Assembly: GCF_017497975.1 (NCBI RefSeq)
Contig: NZ_JAGDEL010000003.1
Coordinates: 310,001-374,000, forward strand
Source of the DNA: Metabacillus bambusae
Lineage (GTDB): Bacteria; Bacillota; Bacilli; Bacillales; Bacillaceae
Length of the DNA: 64,000 bases
Direction: 5' to 3'
Positions within the stretch are counted from its first letter, which is position 1. Every line of letters starts with the position of its first letter. This document shows, in pieces, positions 53,796-62,788 of this stretch. The notes beneath the pieces were generated by a model. It saw only the letters and a program-made list of their open reading frames with translations. It was not told the DNA's origin and did no database searches. The translations under genes and the position numbers were made by a program.

Positions 53796-55115
53796 TTATT
53801 TTTTGTCTAGCTTTTCTTGTAATTTATCCTGAGATTTTTGAAGAAGCTGTGATGGGTCTTCATGATTATAAATCACTTTATCACGAATACTTGTAAGTTC
53901 ATCACCCATTTCGCTGGCTACAGAGGTTAATGCAGGGTGACCTGAATCTGGTGACTCCGCCACTTTTAACACGGTTTCATAAACTTGGTCGTTCTCCCAT
54001 TGAATGGCATCTGATTTTTCCTTCCAAATCGAAATGGATCGCCAAATATTAATGTTATCCGCTAGCACCTTGTCTTGGTTACCGAATAAAGCAAAATTTA
54101 TGGCTGCTTGTGGATTTTTTGCCCCTTTTGGAACAAAAAATACGTTTGTTCCAAATACAGATGAATCTTTTCTTCCCTCTGGAGGGCTAGGAATCGCTGC
54201 TACTTTATATTTGGTGTCTGGAGAGTAGATTTTAAGGGCATTAGCAAACCAGTTCCCACTAACAGTCATTGCTACTTTTCCAGTCATAAATGGGTGATCT
54301 GGAGAAAAGGCTCCACCAAATCCTGATGTAAAGGATTTAATTTTCTCGGGATTATATCTCACGGCATAGCTATCCATCCATTTAAATGCATCAATCATCG
54401 ATTTCTCATTTAATGACACCTTTTTCGTTTCTGGGTCATACATAGTTGCTCCAAAGGCCCATGGCCATGTATATGGATCCTCACCTGCATCAATCCAAGG
54501 AATAAAACCTAATGTTTCAATCGATCCATCATTATTTAATTTCGTTAAAGCTTCAGCTGCTTGATCTAGTTCTTCAATTGTCGTTGGCGGATTTTCCGGA
54601 TCTAATCCAGCAGCCTCAAACATGTCGACATTATAGTAGAGCAGGTTGACGTTGGAATCCTGTGGAAGAATATATGTTTTTCCATCAGGCTGTTTCATTA
54701 AAGAGCGAAAACCATCTAGAACCGTATTCTCATCAAAACCTGCTTTTTCTAAATACTGATCAAGAGGTTCTAAAGCACCTTGGGAAGCTAGGCTATATGC
54801 AAGTTGATAGTCATTTCCATCTCCTAATACTAAATCTGGCGGATTCCCCCCAGTAATCGCAGATAAAAGCTTTCCATTTGTTATACCATCAGGAACGTAT
54901 ACTGCATTAATCTTTGTTCCTTCTTTTTCTTCATAATCAGCAATTCTTTCTTTATCCCATTTTTCAGAATCTCCACCCCATGGATACCAATATGTAAATT
55001 CTTTGGAGTTTTCATTAGATGTTGATGAGGATGAGGAATCGGAACTCGAACAACCTGAAAGGACTACAATAATGACTAAGAACGAAATCAAACTCATTGA
55101 GACGATTTTCTTCAC
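53796..55115 (-). CDS. Extracellular sugar-binding lipoprotein of an ABC importer
   Basis: 439 aa. Lipoprotein signal with lipobox VLSGC (residues about 17-21), followed by a Ser-rich linker and an SBP type 1 fold (KEFTYWYPWGGDSEKWDKER at the start, ANALKIYSPDTKYKVAAIPS in the middle). It captures the substrate and delivers it to the two permeases. First gene of the operon, with a palindromic operator upstream. Substrate likely a sugar or oligosaccharide; not determined. Confidence 0.92.
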   Translation of the reverse strand: MKKIVSMSLISFLVIIVVLSGCSSSDSSSSSTSNENSKEFTYWYPWGGDSEKWDKERIADYEEKEGTKINAVYVPDGITNGKLLSAITGGNPPDLVLGDGNDYQLAYSLASQGALEPLDQYLEKAGFDENTVLDGFRSLMKQPDGKTYILPQDSNVNLLYYNVDMFEAAGLDPENPPTTIEELDQAAEALTKLNNDGSIETLGFIPWIDAGEDPYTWPWAFGATMYDPETKKVSLNEKSMIDAFKWMDSYAVRYNPEKIKSFTSGFGGAFSPDHPFMTGKVAMTVSGNWFANALKIYSPDTKYKVAAIPSPPEGRKDSSVFGTNVFFVPKGAKNPQAAINFALFGNQDKVLADNINIWRSISIWKEKSDAIQWENDQVYETVLKVAESPDSGHPALTSVASEMGDELTSIRDKVIYNHEDPSQLLQKSQDKLQEKLDKK

Positions 55116-55226
55116 TACAAAACCCCCTAATTTAAATGAAAAATTTCCCCCGGATAAAAAAAGTAAAGTTAATGGTTTAAAGAATCCCCTTTTTACTAAA
55201 CACCTCCTTTAATTAAAGTGATTTAT

Positions 55227-55252
55227 AATAAACGCGTGAACGCGCGTTTATT
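55227..55252. promoter_or_regulatory. LacI-family operator upstream of the ABC operon
   Basis: AATAAACGCG and CGCGTTTATT form a 10-bp perfect dyad around TGAACG. The 16-mer TGAACGCGCGTTTATT at 55237-55252 recurs with one change upstream of the regulator gene at 56415-56430. Confidence 0.65.
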
Positions 55253-55355
55253 TCAGGGTATAGTTGACGAATGTTTAACATCGCAGACTAAAACACATTA
55301 AGTAAACGTATACATTTCTGAGTATTCTAAAAATATAGAGCAAAAAAAAAGGAGA

Positions 55356-56396
55356 TTAAAGAGAAAGACAAGATTCTCTTATAATCAATTCAGAATCCAT
55401 TGTAAGCTTAATCCCCTTATTATTCGTTTGTTCAATTGTTTTGATCACATCAAAGGTTAAGCTTTGCATCATTTTGCTAAAATTGGCTTTAAAAGTCGTT
55501 AAAGGTGGATGAAATAAACTACTTAACACGTGATCATCTATACCAATAATCGATATATCATCTGGAACTCGAATTTGTTTTTCATTTAGAGCACGAATTG
55601 CACCAAATGCAATACTATCATTTGCAGCAAAAAAGGCTGTTGGTAATTCAACATTTGTTTTTAAGAAACTGTTCATCGAATTATATCCATTCATGCTACT
55701 AAAATCTGATTGTAGAATCCATTCTTTTCGAACGGGTAAACAATGATGTTTCATGGCTTTAAGATAGCCTTCTAATCTAGCTGATCCAGCATGTCTTTTT
55801 ATATCACCATTGATGATTCCAATTCTTTGATGATTTAGACTAACTAGATAATCGATGGCTTTCATGGCCCCATTTTCATTGTCAAAGCTATAAACAATTC
55901 GATTAGGTTCATTACGCCCAGGTAGATCCTGGTCAACAATACCGATGATAAAACCTTCTGCAATGAGTTCTTCGATGAAAGGTTCGTGATTATCTGCCCC
56001 CATAAAAATACCGGCATCAATTCTATTTTGGTAAAAAACAGTTTTCACGCGTTCAATATTTTTAGGAGATTTACAATCTCGAATAATATTTGTTAACACA
56101 TAATAATCATGAGATGAAGCTGCTTCTATAACACTAGCGATCAGCATATTGCTTGTTGGGTCACTTGAAACACTACCTTTATCAATGATAAATAGCCCAA
56201 TATTCCTCATATTTTTCCCAGCGAGAACTTGCGCAGACATATCCGGGAAGTAATTGTGTTCTTTGATGACCTTCATTACCTTTTCTCTAGTTTCTGGCGG
56301 AACACTCGGATAATTGTTGATCACTCTGCTTACTGTGCTTCTAGACACACCAGCAAGCTGGGCAATTTGTGTGCTGTTCATTTTATTTCTCTTCAA
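55356..56396 (-). CDS. LacI/PurR-family transcriptional regulator
   Basis: 346 aa. HTH STQIAQLAGVSRSTVSRVIN with hinge helix VPPETREKVMKVIKEHNY, then a periplasmic-binding-like sensor domain (NIGLFIIDKGSVSSDP onward). TTG start 7 nt after GAGGGA. Its own promoter and that of the ABC operon share operator sequence, so it controls both. Ligand unknown. Confidence 0.92.
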   Translation of the reverse strand: MKRNKMNSTQIAQLAGVSRSTVSRVINNYPSVPPETREKVMKVIKEHNYFPDMSAQVLAGKNMRNIGLFIIDKGSVSSDPTSNMLIASVIEAASSHDYYVLTNIIRDCKSPKNIERVKTVFYQNRIDAGIFMGADNHEPFIEELIAEGFIIGIVDQDLPGRNEPNRIVYSFDNENGAMKAIDYLVSLNHQRIGIINGDIKRHAGSARLEGYLKAMKHHCLPVRKEWILQSDFSSMNGYNSMNSFLKTNVELPTAFFAANDSIAFGAIRALNEKQIRVPDDISIIGIDDHVLSSLFHPPLTTFKANFSKMMQSLTFDVIKTIEQTNNKGIKLTMDSELIIRESCLSL

Positions 56397-56414
56397 TGTA
56401 TCTTCCCTCTTCCG

Positions 56415-56430
56415 TGAACACGCGTTTATT
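56415..56430. promoter_or_regulatory. Autoregulatory operator of the LacI-type gene
   Basis: TGAACACGCGTTTATT differs by one base from the half-palindrome before the ABC operon. It is about 20 bp upstream of the start codon. Confidence 0.5.
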
Positions 56431-56638
56431 AATTGGTTTTATTCTAAACCTATAATTACTTAGTGTCAATGAATATTTTTAATTTTCTAATAGTATTTTG
56501 AACACGCCTTCAACGATCTTTAAAGATAAGTTTATGATAAAAATAATGTAGTATATATCCTGCAAAAAATACGTAAATTATTAGATAAATATATAGAATT
56601 AATATATATGCTTTTTCATCATTTCATTGATTTCCATA

Positions 56639-56671
56639 AAAAAGCGCAATTCCATGTTGAAAGGAATGCGC
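56639..56671 (-). terminator. Hairpin after the rhodanese gene
   Basis: GCGCAATTCC and GGAATGCGC pair with one unpaired base around a 9-nt loop; A-tract beyond. Confidence 0.6.
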
Positions 56672-56688
56672 CTGATTCGTTCGTTATT

Positions 56689-57549
56689 CTACTTATCTCC
56701 CACTCTTTCATTCCCTACTGCAATTGGATTATCTGAATATGAAATCCAATCGCTCCAGCTCCCTGCGTACAGCTTTACGTTTGAGTAACCTGCTTCTTTT
56801 AGAGCTAAAATGTTCGGACATGCTGAAACACCGGATCCACAATAAACGATTATTTCTTTAGATAAAGGAATGTCGGAAAAATGAGTGATCAGCTCTTCTC
56901 TTTCTCTCCAAGTACCCTTTTCGTTCAAGACGTCCTTCCAAAAATAATTTTTAGCACCTGGTATGTGTCCAGCTACAGCATCAATCGGTTCGAATTCGCC
57001 AAGATAGCGTGGATTTTCTCTTGAGTCGATTAAGATTGTGTCTGTTTGATTAAGCTTTTTCTGAACATCAAAGTGATTTACCCATTTCCATTCATTATTT
57101 AAATGCGGGAGTAAAGATTTTGGTGAAGGATTTGGAACAACAGTCGTTATTGGTTTGTTTTCGCTTGTCCATTTTTTCCAGCCTCCATCTAATACTGCTG
57201 CATCAGAAACTCCTATGTAGTTTAGCAACCACCAAAGCCTTGAAGCATTCATTCCTCCTTGATCGTCATAGATCACTGCATTCGAATCATTGCTTATTCC
57301 TAGGTCTCCAAGCGTTTTCGCCAAGATGTCTGCTTGAGGTAAAGGGTGACGTCCCCCATGTTTATCAATTGGCGCTGAAAGATGTTTTTCGAGGTCAACA
57401 TAAATGGCACCAGGTAAATGTCCCTCTAAATACTGTTGGTACCCTTCGTCAGGATTGCCTAAATTAAATCGTGTATCTACAATGACTAGATTTTTATTAT
57501 TTCTTTCAATTTCACCAGCAAGCCAATCGCTACTTACAATATTTTGCAT
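56689..57549 (-). CDS. Thiosulfate/3-mercaptopyruvate sulfurtransferase (two rhodanese domains)
   Basis: 286 aa, two rhodanese domains. The active-site cysteine is in the C-terminal domain, IIVYCGSGVSACPNIL; the CGSGVSA loop is characteristic of 3-mercaptopyruvate-type enzymes. The N-terminal domain (GHLPGAIYVDLEKHLSAPID) lacks the Cys. Start ATG 57549 is 7 nt after AAAGGAG. It moves sulfane sulphur to acceptors such as cyanide or thioredoxin. Single gene beside the second copper operon. Confidence 0.92.
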   Translation of the reverse strand: MQNIVSSDWLAGEIERNNKNLVIVDTRFNLGNPDEGYQQYLEGHLPGAIYVDLEKHLSAPIDKHGGRHPLPQADILAKTLGDLGISNDSNAVIYDDQGGMNASRLWWLLNYIGVSDAAVLDGGWKKWTSENKPITTVVPNPSPKSLLPHLNNEWKWVNHFDVQKKLNQTDTILIDSRENPRYLGEFEPIDAVAGHIPGAKNYFWKDVLNEKGTWREREELITHFSDIPLSKEIIVYCGSGVSACPNILALKEAGYSNVKLYAGSWSDWISYSDNPIAVGNERVGDK

Positions 57550-57833
57550 AAACATTCTCCTTTAACATTGTTTTGTCCATGAACCTATACAATCTCCAAT
57601 AAGTGAAAAGGTTTTAATTGTCATAAAATTAATAATTATTATACTATTAAATTGAAAATATTGTATAACAATCGACTTTTCATCTTTTAATAAAATGGAG
57701 CTATAATTGTTTTTGTGAAAAAATCCTACCCGATTTTCAGGATAGAATTGTACAATTTTATGGAAACCGATATTAGATTTACTATTAGAAAAATCAAGTG
57801 AACCTTCAAGACTCAAATAATATCTTATAAAAA

Positions 57834-57866
57834 TAAGGAGCTATTCCCTTTAAAGAATAACTCCTA
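57834..57866 (-). terminator. Terminator of the second copper operon
   Basis: TAAGGAGCTATTC and GAATAACTCCTA pair with one mismatch, just after the stop of the accessory gene. Confidence 0.7.
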
Positions 57867-57873
57867 ACCCAAC

Positions 57874-58746
57874 TTATTTAACTTCCACAACAAATGGATA
57901 GGCCGTAACCTTGCCGTTTTCTTGAAATTCTGCCCAAATTTTATAAATCCCAGGCTGAGAAAATTGCGTTTCAAAAACTGGGTTTTCCTCTTCTAACGGA
58001 TGAACATGCAGGTATTCTTCACCCTGTTCATCTAGAATGACTACATGGCCCAAAGCACCTAAATATTGTTCTAATTTAGCTCCGTGAACATCAAATGTTA
58101 AAGTGACAGTCTCATCTATGACCAATGGGGTTGTCGACATCGTTACTTTGTTTCCACCTATTGTTTTTTCTAGTTGTTGGTCCACTTCCAATGATCCATG
58201 ACTATGCTTATCTGTATCGGAATTTCCAACTGTAAATGTAATTGGTTGAACTTCATATTCCAGGTTCTTTGGTTTAATATCAACAAAGGCCTTGTATGTT
58301 CCCTCTTCTAATTTGCTTGAGATTTCAAATTGACCTGGTGCTGTTTCTTCAGGATGTAAGTGAAAATACTGATCTAAGTGTTCATCTACTACAATTAAAT
58401 GAAGACGTTTTTCATGATTTACTTCTAAATCTGTGACTGGATTACCTGAAAGGTCTTCTAGGGTCAAAACTAATGTCTTATTCTCTTCTTTTACTGTCAC
58501 ATTCACAGCACTTTCTGAATTTGCTTGTTCATCATGTTCGTGTGCATTTTCTGAATGATCATCGTTTGCTGCTGATGAATGTGAAGCATGATCTTCTGAA
58601 TTCTTATCCGTTACGTCTACTGAAGCATCATGGTCTGAACCATGAGTATCAACACTCTGTTCTTCTATAAAAACTGCCTCGTAGGTAAAGTATCCTACAA
58701 TGACAATAGCAAGATAGACTATGGCTGAAAGCATCCATTTTTTCAT
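57874..58746 (-). CDS. Membrane-anchored His-rich protein with YtkA-like beta domains
   Basis: 290 aa: anchor helix ([20 protein letters not shown]), His-rich linker of about 60 residues, then two beta-sandwich domains of the FixH/YtkA type. One contains [20 protein letters not shown], the other [20 protein letters not shown] then LHVHP. The histidine-rich parts suggest extracellular metal binding, here probably copper. ATG overlaps the copA stop (ATGA). A truncated paralogue sits at 18475-18711 in the first operon. Confidence 0.8.
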   Translation of the reverse strand: MKKWMLSAIVYLAIVIVGYFTYEAVFIEEQSVDTHGSDHDASVDVTDKNSEDHASHSSAANDDHSENAHEHDEQANSESAVNVTVKEENKTLVLTLEDLSGNPVTDLEVNHEKRLHLIVVDEHLDQYFHLHPEETAPGQFEISSKLEEGTYKAFVDIKPKNLEYEVQPITFTVGNSDTDKHSHGSLEVDQQLEKTIGGNKVTMSTTPLVIDETVTLTFDVHGAKLEQYLGALGHVVILDEQGEEYLHVHPLEEENPVFETQFSQPGIYKIWAEFQENGKVTAYPFVVEVK

Positions 58747-61184
58747 AGGTTTGTATCTCCTTTTACGTTAAGTTTTACCCTCTGTAACCGAAGCGCATTA
58801 AGGACAACAGATACTGAACTAAATGCCATTGCTGCCCCAGCCAACCAAGGTGCAAGGAAGCCTAGTGCTGCGATTGGGATCCCAAGAGCATTGTACGCAA
58901 ATGCCCAGAAGAGATTTTGTTTAATGTTTCGGATCGTCTTTTTACTCATAAAGATCGCATCCGCAATACTAGTAAGATCTCCACGAATCAGTGTAATGTC
59001 AGCTGCTTCAATAGCAACATCTGTACCCGTTCCGATCGCCATTCCGATATCGGCGGTAGCTAATGCAGGTGCATCATTAATGCCATCACCAACCATGGCG
59101 ACAATTTCCCCTTGCTCTTGAAGCTTTTTCACTTCCTCTGCTTTTCCCTCTGGCAGAACTTCTGCTACTACTGAATTAATTCCAGCCTCTTTTGCAATCG
59201 CCTCAGCTGTACGTTTGTTGTCTCCTGTAATCATTACAACCTCTAGACCCATTTTTTGTAGGCGTTTTACAGCTTCTCTTGATGTATTTTTAATGGTATC
59301 TGCCACTGCTACTAAGCCAGTATATTGATTGTTGATGGCAATAAGCATAGCAGTTTTCCCTTTTTCTTCAAGTTCTTCCATTGTCCGAAGAGCATGATCA
59401 AACTTGATGTCATTTTGTTGCATTAATCTTCTTGTACCGGCTAGAACAAGTTGATCATTCACTTTTGCTTGGATTCCATAGCCTGGAATCGCTTCAAACT
59501 CTTCTACATCGAAAAGCTCAATGTTCTTCTCTTTAATTCCAGCTACAATCGCCTGGGCAAGCGGGTGTTCTGATTGCTTTTCTGCCGAGCCTACTAATTG
59601 TAGAAATTGCTTCTCAACATACCCTACTTCTACAAAAACATCTGTTAAAATCGGTGCTCCATTTGTAACTGTTCCTGTTTTATCTAACAGGATCGTTGTT
59701 AATCGATGAGTCCTTTCAAGATGTTCTCCGCCTTTAAATAACACGCCAAATTCTGCAGCTCTTCCTGATCCCGCCATAATCGACGTTGGTGTTGCTAACC
59801 CTAAGGCACAAGGACATGCAATAACAAGAACGGCAATTAATTTTTCCAGTGCTTCAGCAAAATCACCAGGTGTAACCCAGATGAACCAAACGAAAAATGT
59901 AATGATCGCAATCCCTACAACTATTGGAACAAAAATCCCTGATATTTGATCTGCTAAGCGTTGAATCGGAGCTTTTGAGCCTTGGGCCTCTTCTACGACT
60001 TTAATAATCTGGGCAAGAGCTGTATCACGACCTACCTTTGTCGCTTTTACTTTTAAAAATCCATTCTTATTTATCGTTGCTCCAATTACGGAGTCACCTA
60101 CTGTTTTATCTATTGGAAAACTTTCACCAGTTAACATCGATTCATCCAAAGCAGAACGCCCTTCAATGATTTCACCGTCCACTGGTATTTTTTCTCCAGG
60201 CTTTACAATAAGGATATCACCCACTAACACATCCTCTAATGGGACCTCTTTTTCAATTTCATCACGAATGACAGTAGCTGTCTTCGCTTGGAGACCGATT
60301 AACTTCTTAATAGCCTCAGATGAACGCCCCTTTGCTCTCACCTCAAACAATTTACCTAAAATAATTAATGTAATTAGAACCGCACTTGTTTCATAATATA
60401 GTTCAAGCATATGGGTGTCATTACCAATTGAGACAATCGATAAATATAAACTATAAAAGTAGGCTGCAGATGTACCTAATGCAACGAGAACATCCATATT
60501 GGCACTTTTGTTTCGCAGTGCCTTAAAAGCTCCTACATAAAACTGCTTTCCTACGATAAATTGAACAGGTGTAGCCAATGCTAATTGCACCCAGGGATTC
60601 ATGAACATGTCAGGTAGATAAATAAAGGATGTGAAGCTAAAGTGACTTACCATTGCCCAAAGAAGTGGAACAGATAGAATAAGAGAAAAGATAAACTTGC
60701 CTTGCTGGGTTTCTAGCTCCTTGGCCTTCATCTCAGACAGACTCACTTTTTGTTCATCCTTTAAATTCGCTTGATAGCCTAGCTTTTCAACCTGTTTCAT
60801 CATTTCACTTGTTCCAGTTTGTGCAGGGTTATACTCAATAGTTGCATTTTCTAAGGCTAAATTAACCGATGCTTTTGTTACACCTTCTAATTTATTTAGC
60901 CCTTTTTCAATTCGAGTTGCACAGGCCGCACATGTCATGCCGATAATATTCAGTTCTACCTTTTCACCCGTAACCTCATACCCCAAATCATGAATCTTCT
61001 TTTTAAAATCATCTATGTCAGCAACACTTGGGTTGTATTTAATGGACGTTCTTTCTAGAGCAAAGTTAACGGTTGCTTCTTCTACTCCGTCGAGTTTTTT
61101 AAGTCCTTTCTCGATTCGAACCGCACATGCTGCACATGTCATTCCTGTAATAGGCAGAACGGTTTCTTTTGCACCTTGTGTCAT
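58743..61184 (-). CDS. copA: P1B-type Cu(I)-exporting ATPase CopA (second copy)
   Basis: About 813 aa, close to the copy at 18742-21162. Two HMA domains with [15 protein letters not shown] and [18 protein letters not shown] motif [52 protein letters not shown], and C-terminal AYN and MAFSSVSV. The ATG at 61184 is 8 nt after GGAGG; ATG 61190 is too close. Likely gives redundant or graded copper export with the first copy. Confidence 0.96.
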   Translation of the reverse strand: MTQGAKETVLPITGMTCAACAVRIEKGLKKLDGVEEATVNFALERTSIKYNPSVADIDDFKKKIHDLGYEVTGEKVELNIIGMTCAACATRIEKGLNKLEGVTKASVNLALENATIEYNPAQTGTSEMMKQVEKLGYQANLKDEQKVSLSEMKAKELETQQGKFIFSLILSVPLLWAMVSHFSFTSFIYLPDMFMNPWVQLALATPVQFIVGKQFYVGAFKALRNKSANMDVLVALGTSAAYFYSLYLSIVSIGNDTHMLELYYETSAVLITLIILGKLFEVRAKGRSSEAIKKLIGLQAKTATVIRDEIEKEVPLEDVLVGDILIVKPGEKIPVDGEIIEGRSALDESMLTGESFPIDKTVGDSVIGATINKNGFLKVKATKVGRDTALAQIIKVVEEAQGSKAPIQRLADQISGIFVPIVVGIAIITFFVWFIWVTPGDFAEALEKLIAVLVIACPCALGLATPTSIMAGSGRAAEFGVLFKGGEHLERTHRLTTILLDKTGTVTNGAPILTDVFVEVGYVEKQFLQLVGSAEKQSEHPLAQAIVAGIKEKNIELFDVEEFEAIPGYGIQAKVNDQLVLAGTRRLMQQNDIKFDHALRTMEELEEKGKTAMLIAINNQYTGLVAVADTIKNTSREAVKRLQKMGLEVVMITGDNKRTAEAIAKEAGINSVVAEVLPEGKAEEVKKLQEQGEIVAMVGDGINDAPALATADIGMAIGTGTDVAIEAADITLIRGDLTSIADAIFMSKKTIRNIKQNLFWAFAYNALGIPIAALGFLAPWLAGAAMAFSSVSVVLNALRLQRVKLNVKGDTNL

Positions 61185-61198
61185 AATCATGACCTCCT

Positions 61199-61219
61199 AT
61201 ATACCCAGTAGTGGTATAT
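61199..61219. promoter_or_regulatory. CsoR-like palindrome upstream of the second copA
   Basis: ATATACC and GGTATAT flank CAGTAGT. It lies immediately before the ribosome binding site, so it could allow separate copper control of copA. Confidence 0.5.
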
Positions 61220-61227
61220 TTGTTTTC

Positions 61228-61265
61228 AAAATGAAACGTGCATAACGAACTGCACGTTTCATTTT
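61228..61265 (-). terminator. Hairpin between copZ and the second copA
   Basis: AAAATGAAACGTGC and GCACGTTTCATTTT form a perfect 14-bp stem with a 10-nt loop, in the same position as in the first operon. Confidence 0.7.
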
Positions 61266-61305
61266 AGTATACTTGTTTCATTCACTATATTCAGTGATCT
61301 TATTC

Positions 61306-61512
61306 CTAAGCTACATCATATCCTTGGTCATCAATTGTTTCTTTAATCGCATCTAATGAAATAACAGCTGAATCGAATGCTACATCTACTTTCCCTTCAG
61401 ATAGATGAACCTTCACATCTGAAACCCCATTTAGTTTGCCGACATTTCCTTCAATTGCATTTACACAGTGACCACAAGACATTCCATTTACTGTTAATGT
61501 TACCTTTTCCAT
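61306..61512 (-). CDS. copZ: Copper chaperone CopZ (second operon)
   Basis: 68 aa HMA domain with metal site MSCGHC at residues 10-15 and DDQGYDV near the end. It carries Cu(I) to CopA. Follows csoR by 22 bp, mirrored in the first operon. Confidence 0.95.
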   Translation of the reverse strand: MEKVTLTVNGMSCGHCVNAIEGNVGKLNGVSDVKVHLSEGKVDVAFDSAVISLDAIKETIDDQGYDVA

Positions 61513-61534
61513 AATTGATTCTCTCCTTTAATTT

Positions 61535-61873
61535 TTACTTTTTCATTAATCTTTGAATCGTAATAAGTAGTTCATCTACTACTTCTAAATCACCATCTTG
61601 AATTCTTTCGGTTACACAACTTTTAAGATGCACTTCTAATAACACTTTCGAAAAGCTATTTAATGCCGATTGAACAGCTGAGATCTGCGTAATGACATCA
61701 TCACAGTAAGTATCCTTCTCAATGAGACCTTTGATCCCGCGAATTTGACCTTCAATTCTATTTAATCGACTTGTTAGGGCCTGCTTGACTTTTTCTGAGT
61801 GATGACTTTGCCTTTCAGAGTGACTTGTGCCACAATGTTCAAATTCTACCATGTCTTCATGATTTTCAGCCAT
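61535..61873 (-). CDS. csoR: Copper-sensing repressor CsoR (second operon)
   Basis: 112 aa DUF156 protein. RLNRIEGQIRGIKGLIEKDT and ligands Cys in DTYCDDVITQ, His and Cys in LEVHLKSCV match the first CsoR. N-terminal segment is His-rich (EHCGTSHSERQSHHSEKVK). Both repressors probably recognise each other's sites, which would link the two operons. Confidence 0.95.
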   Translation of the reverse strand: MAENHEDMVEFEHCGTSHSERQSHHSEKVKQALTSRLNRIEGQIRGIKGLIEKDTYCDDVITQISAVQSALNSFSKVLLEVHLKSCVTERIQDGDLEVVDELLITIQRLMKK

Positions 61874-61905
61874 CTATTTGACCTCCTTTATAAACCTAAT
61901 TTACC

Positions 61906-61922
61906 ATACCCCCCCACCCTAT
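61906..61922. promoter_or_regulatory. Diverged CsoR box upstream of the second csoR
   Basis: ATACCCCCCCACCCTAT aligns with the first operon's box but lacks its GGTAT half, so the dyad is weak. The following AATTTAATG-like spacing matches the first promoter (ATGTAAAGTGTTTT shared). Confidence 0.35.
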
Positions 61923-62415
61923 GTAAAGTGTTTTTTGGAAAATTATTCTCCTTAGGCACCATCTTTAACAGCTTCATGTATTTAATACTAATTTGTAGAA
62001 TAAGGATCAATCTTTGATTGTATATTTATCAGTATTAATTAAACGTTTGTTTATAAACCCTACAAATTCAAATGGTACCTCTAATTAATCATATTAATCT
62101 TCGCGATTCTAAAAATTTTGGTGTATTCCAACTAAACATCTATTTCTTAATAAACGTTAATGTTAAATGAATAAATATATTAAACTAAATTGAATACTTT
62201 TCATGATAAAAATTTCCTGGGCAAGCGCAAAAACTGACTTTATACAACAATAAATGAATGAACCAGTGACTTAATGTATGAAGGTTTAGAGAGGATCTGT
62301 GCATGTCCCCTGCTTTTAAAAAAACAACTTCTTAAAATTTAATGGAATTGATACACGAGGTTGAAAGAAGATTAGATTTAAAATATTGAGTTCTTTTTGA
62401 GATGGTAACGACTTA
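61923..62415. other. Gap with no gene
   Basis: AT-rich sequence between the csoR promoter region and the second structured repeat. Only short frames and no convincing dyad. Confidence 0.4.
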
Positions 62416-62586
62416 AGAACAAAAGCGCAAGCGCCTTGAACAGCCTCGGGCAAATAAACCACTCATGAATAGAAGGTGTTTTTTACCTTCAATTCATGAG
62501 TGGCTGTAGACCCAAGATGGGCTAGGGGCTGGAGCTAGATGCCTAGCACTTATCCTAAGTACTAGAATTTTATAATTTCCTAGACA
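62416..62586. repeat. Structured intergenic repeat, copy B
   Basis: Same start (AGAACAAAAGCGCAAGCGCC) and end (TTTATAATTTCCTAGACA) as copy A at 44853. The central stem is ACTCATGAAT/ATTCATGAGT instead of CTTAAGAAT/ATTCTTAAG, so changes on one side are matched on the other. The inner GAAGGT/ACCTTC hairpin and the GGCT...AGCC boundaries are kept. Confidence 0.75.
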
Positions 62587-62590
62587 AAAA

Positions 62591-62625
62591 TAAAAGCCCT
62601 CCTTGTGATGGAGGACTTATTTTTA
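62591..62625. terminator. Hairpin after repeat copy B
   Basis: AAAAGCCCTCC and GGAGGACTTATT pair partly with a TTGTGAT loop and T-run. It would end the Ser/Thr kinase transcript. 62626-62788 is empty. Confidence 0.5.
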
Positions 62626-62788
62626 CATATTAAAGGTAATGTCTTGAAAAGTTATCTCTGCTGCATAGAAATACTGCATGCTATAAAGCACAAAAGATTT
62701 TTAAGTAGACTCCATATCAATACATTTACACAGTAACAAAATCCAAGGTGATTTTTGAATGTTTGACGAATTAATTTATCCCTACGGT

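Noticed and set aside
57562-57816. Minus-strand frame of 84 codons upstream of the rhodanese gene
   Set aside because: No ribosome binding site, low-complexity AT-rich composition and no recognisable domain; it lies in the rhodanese leader.
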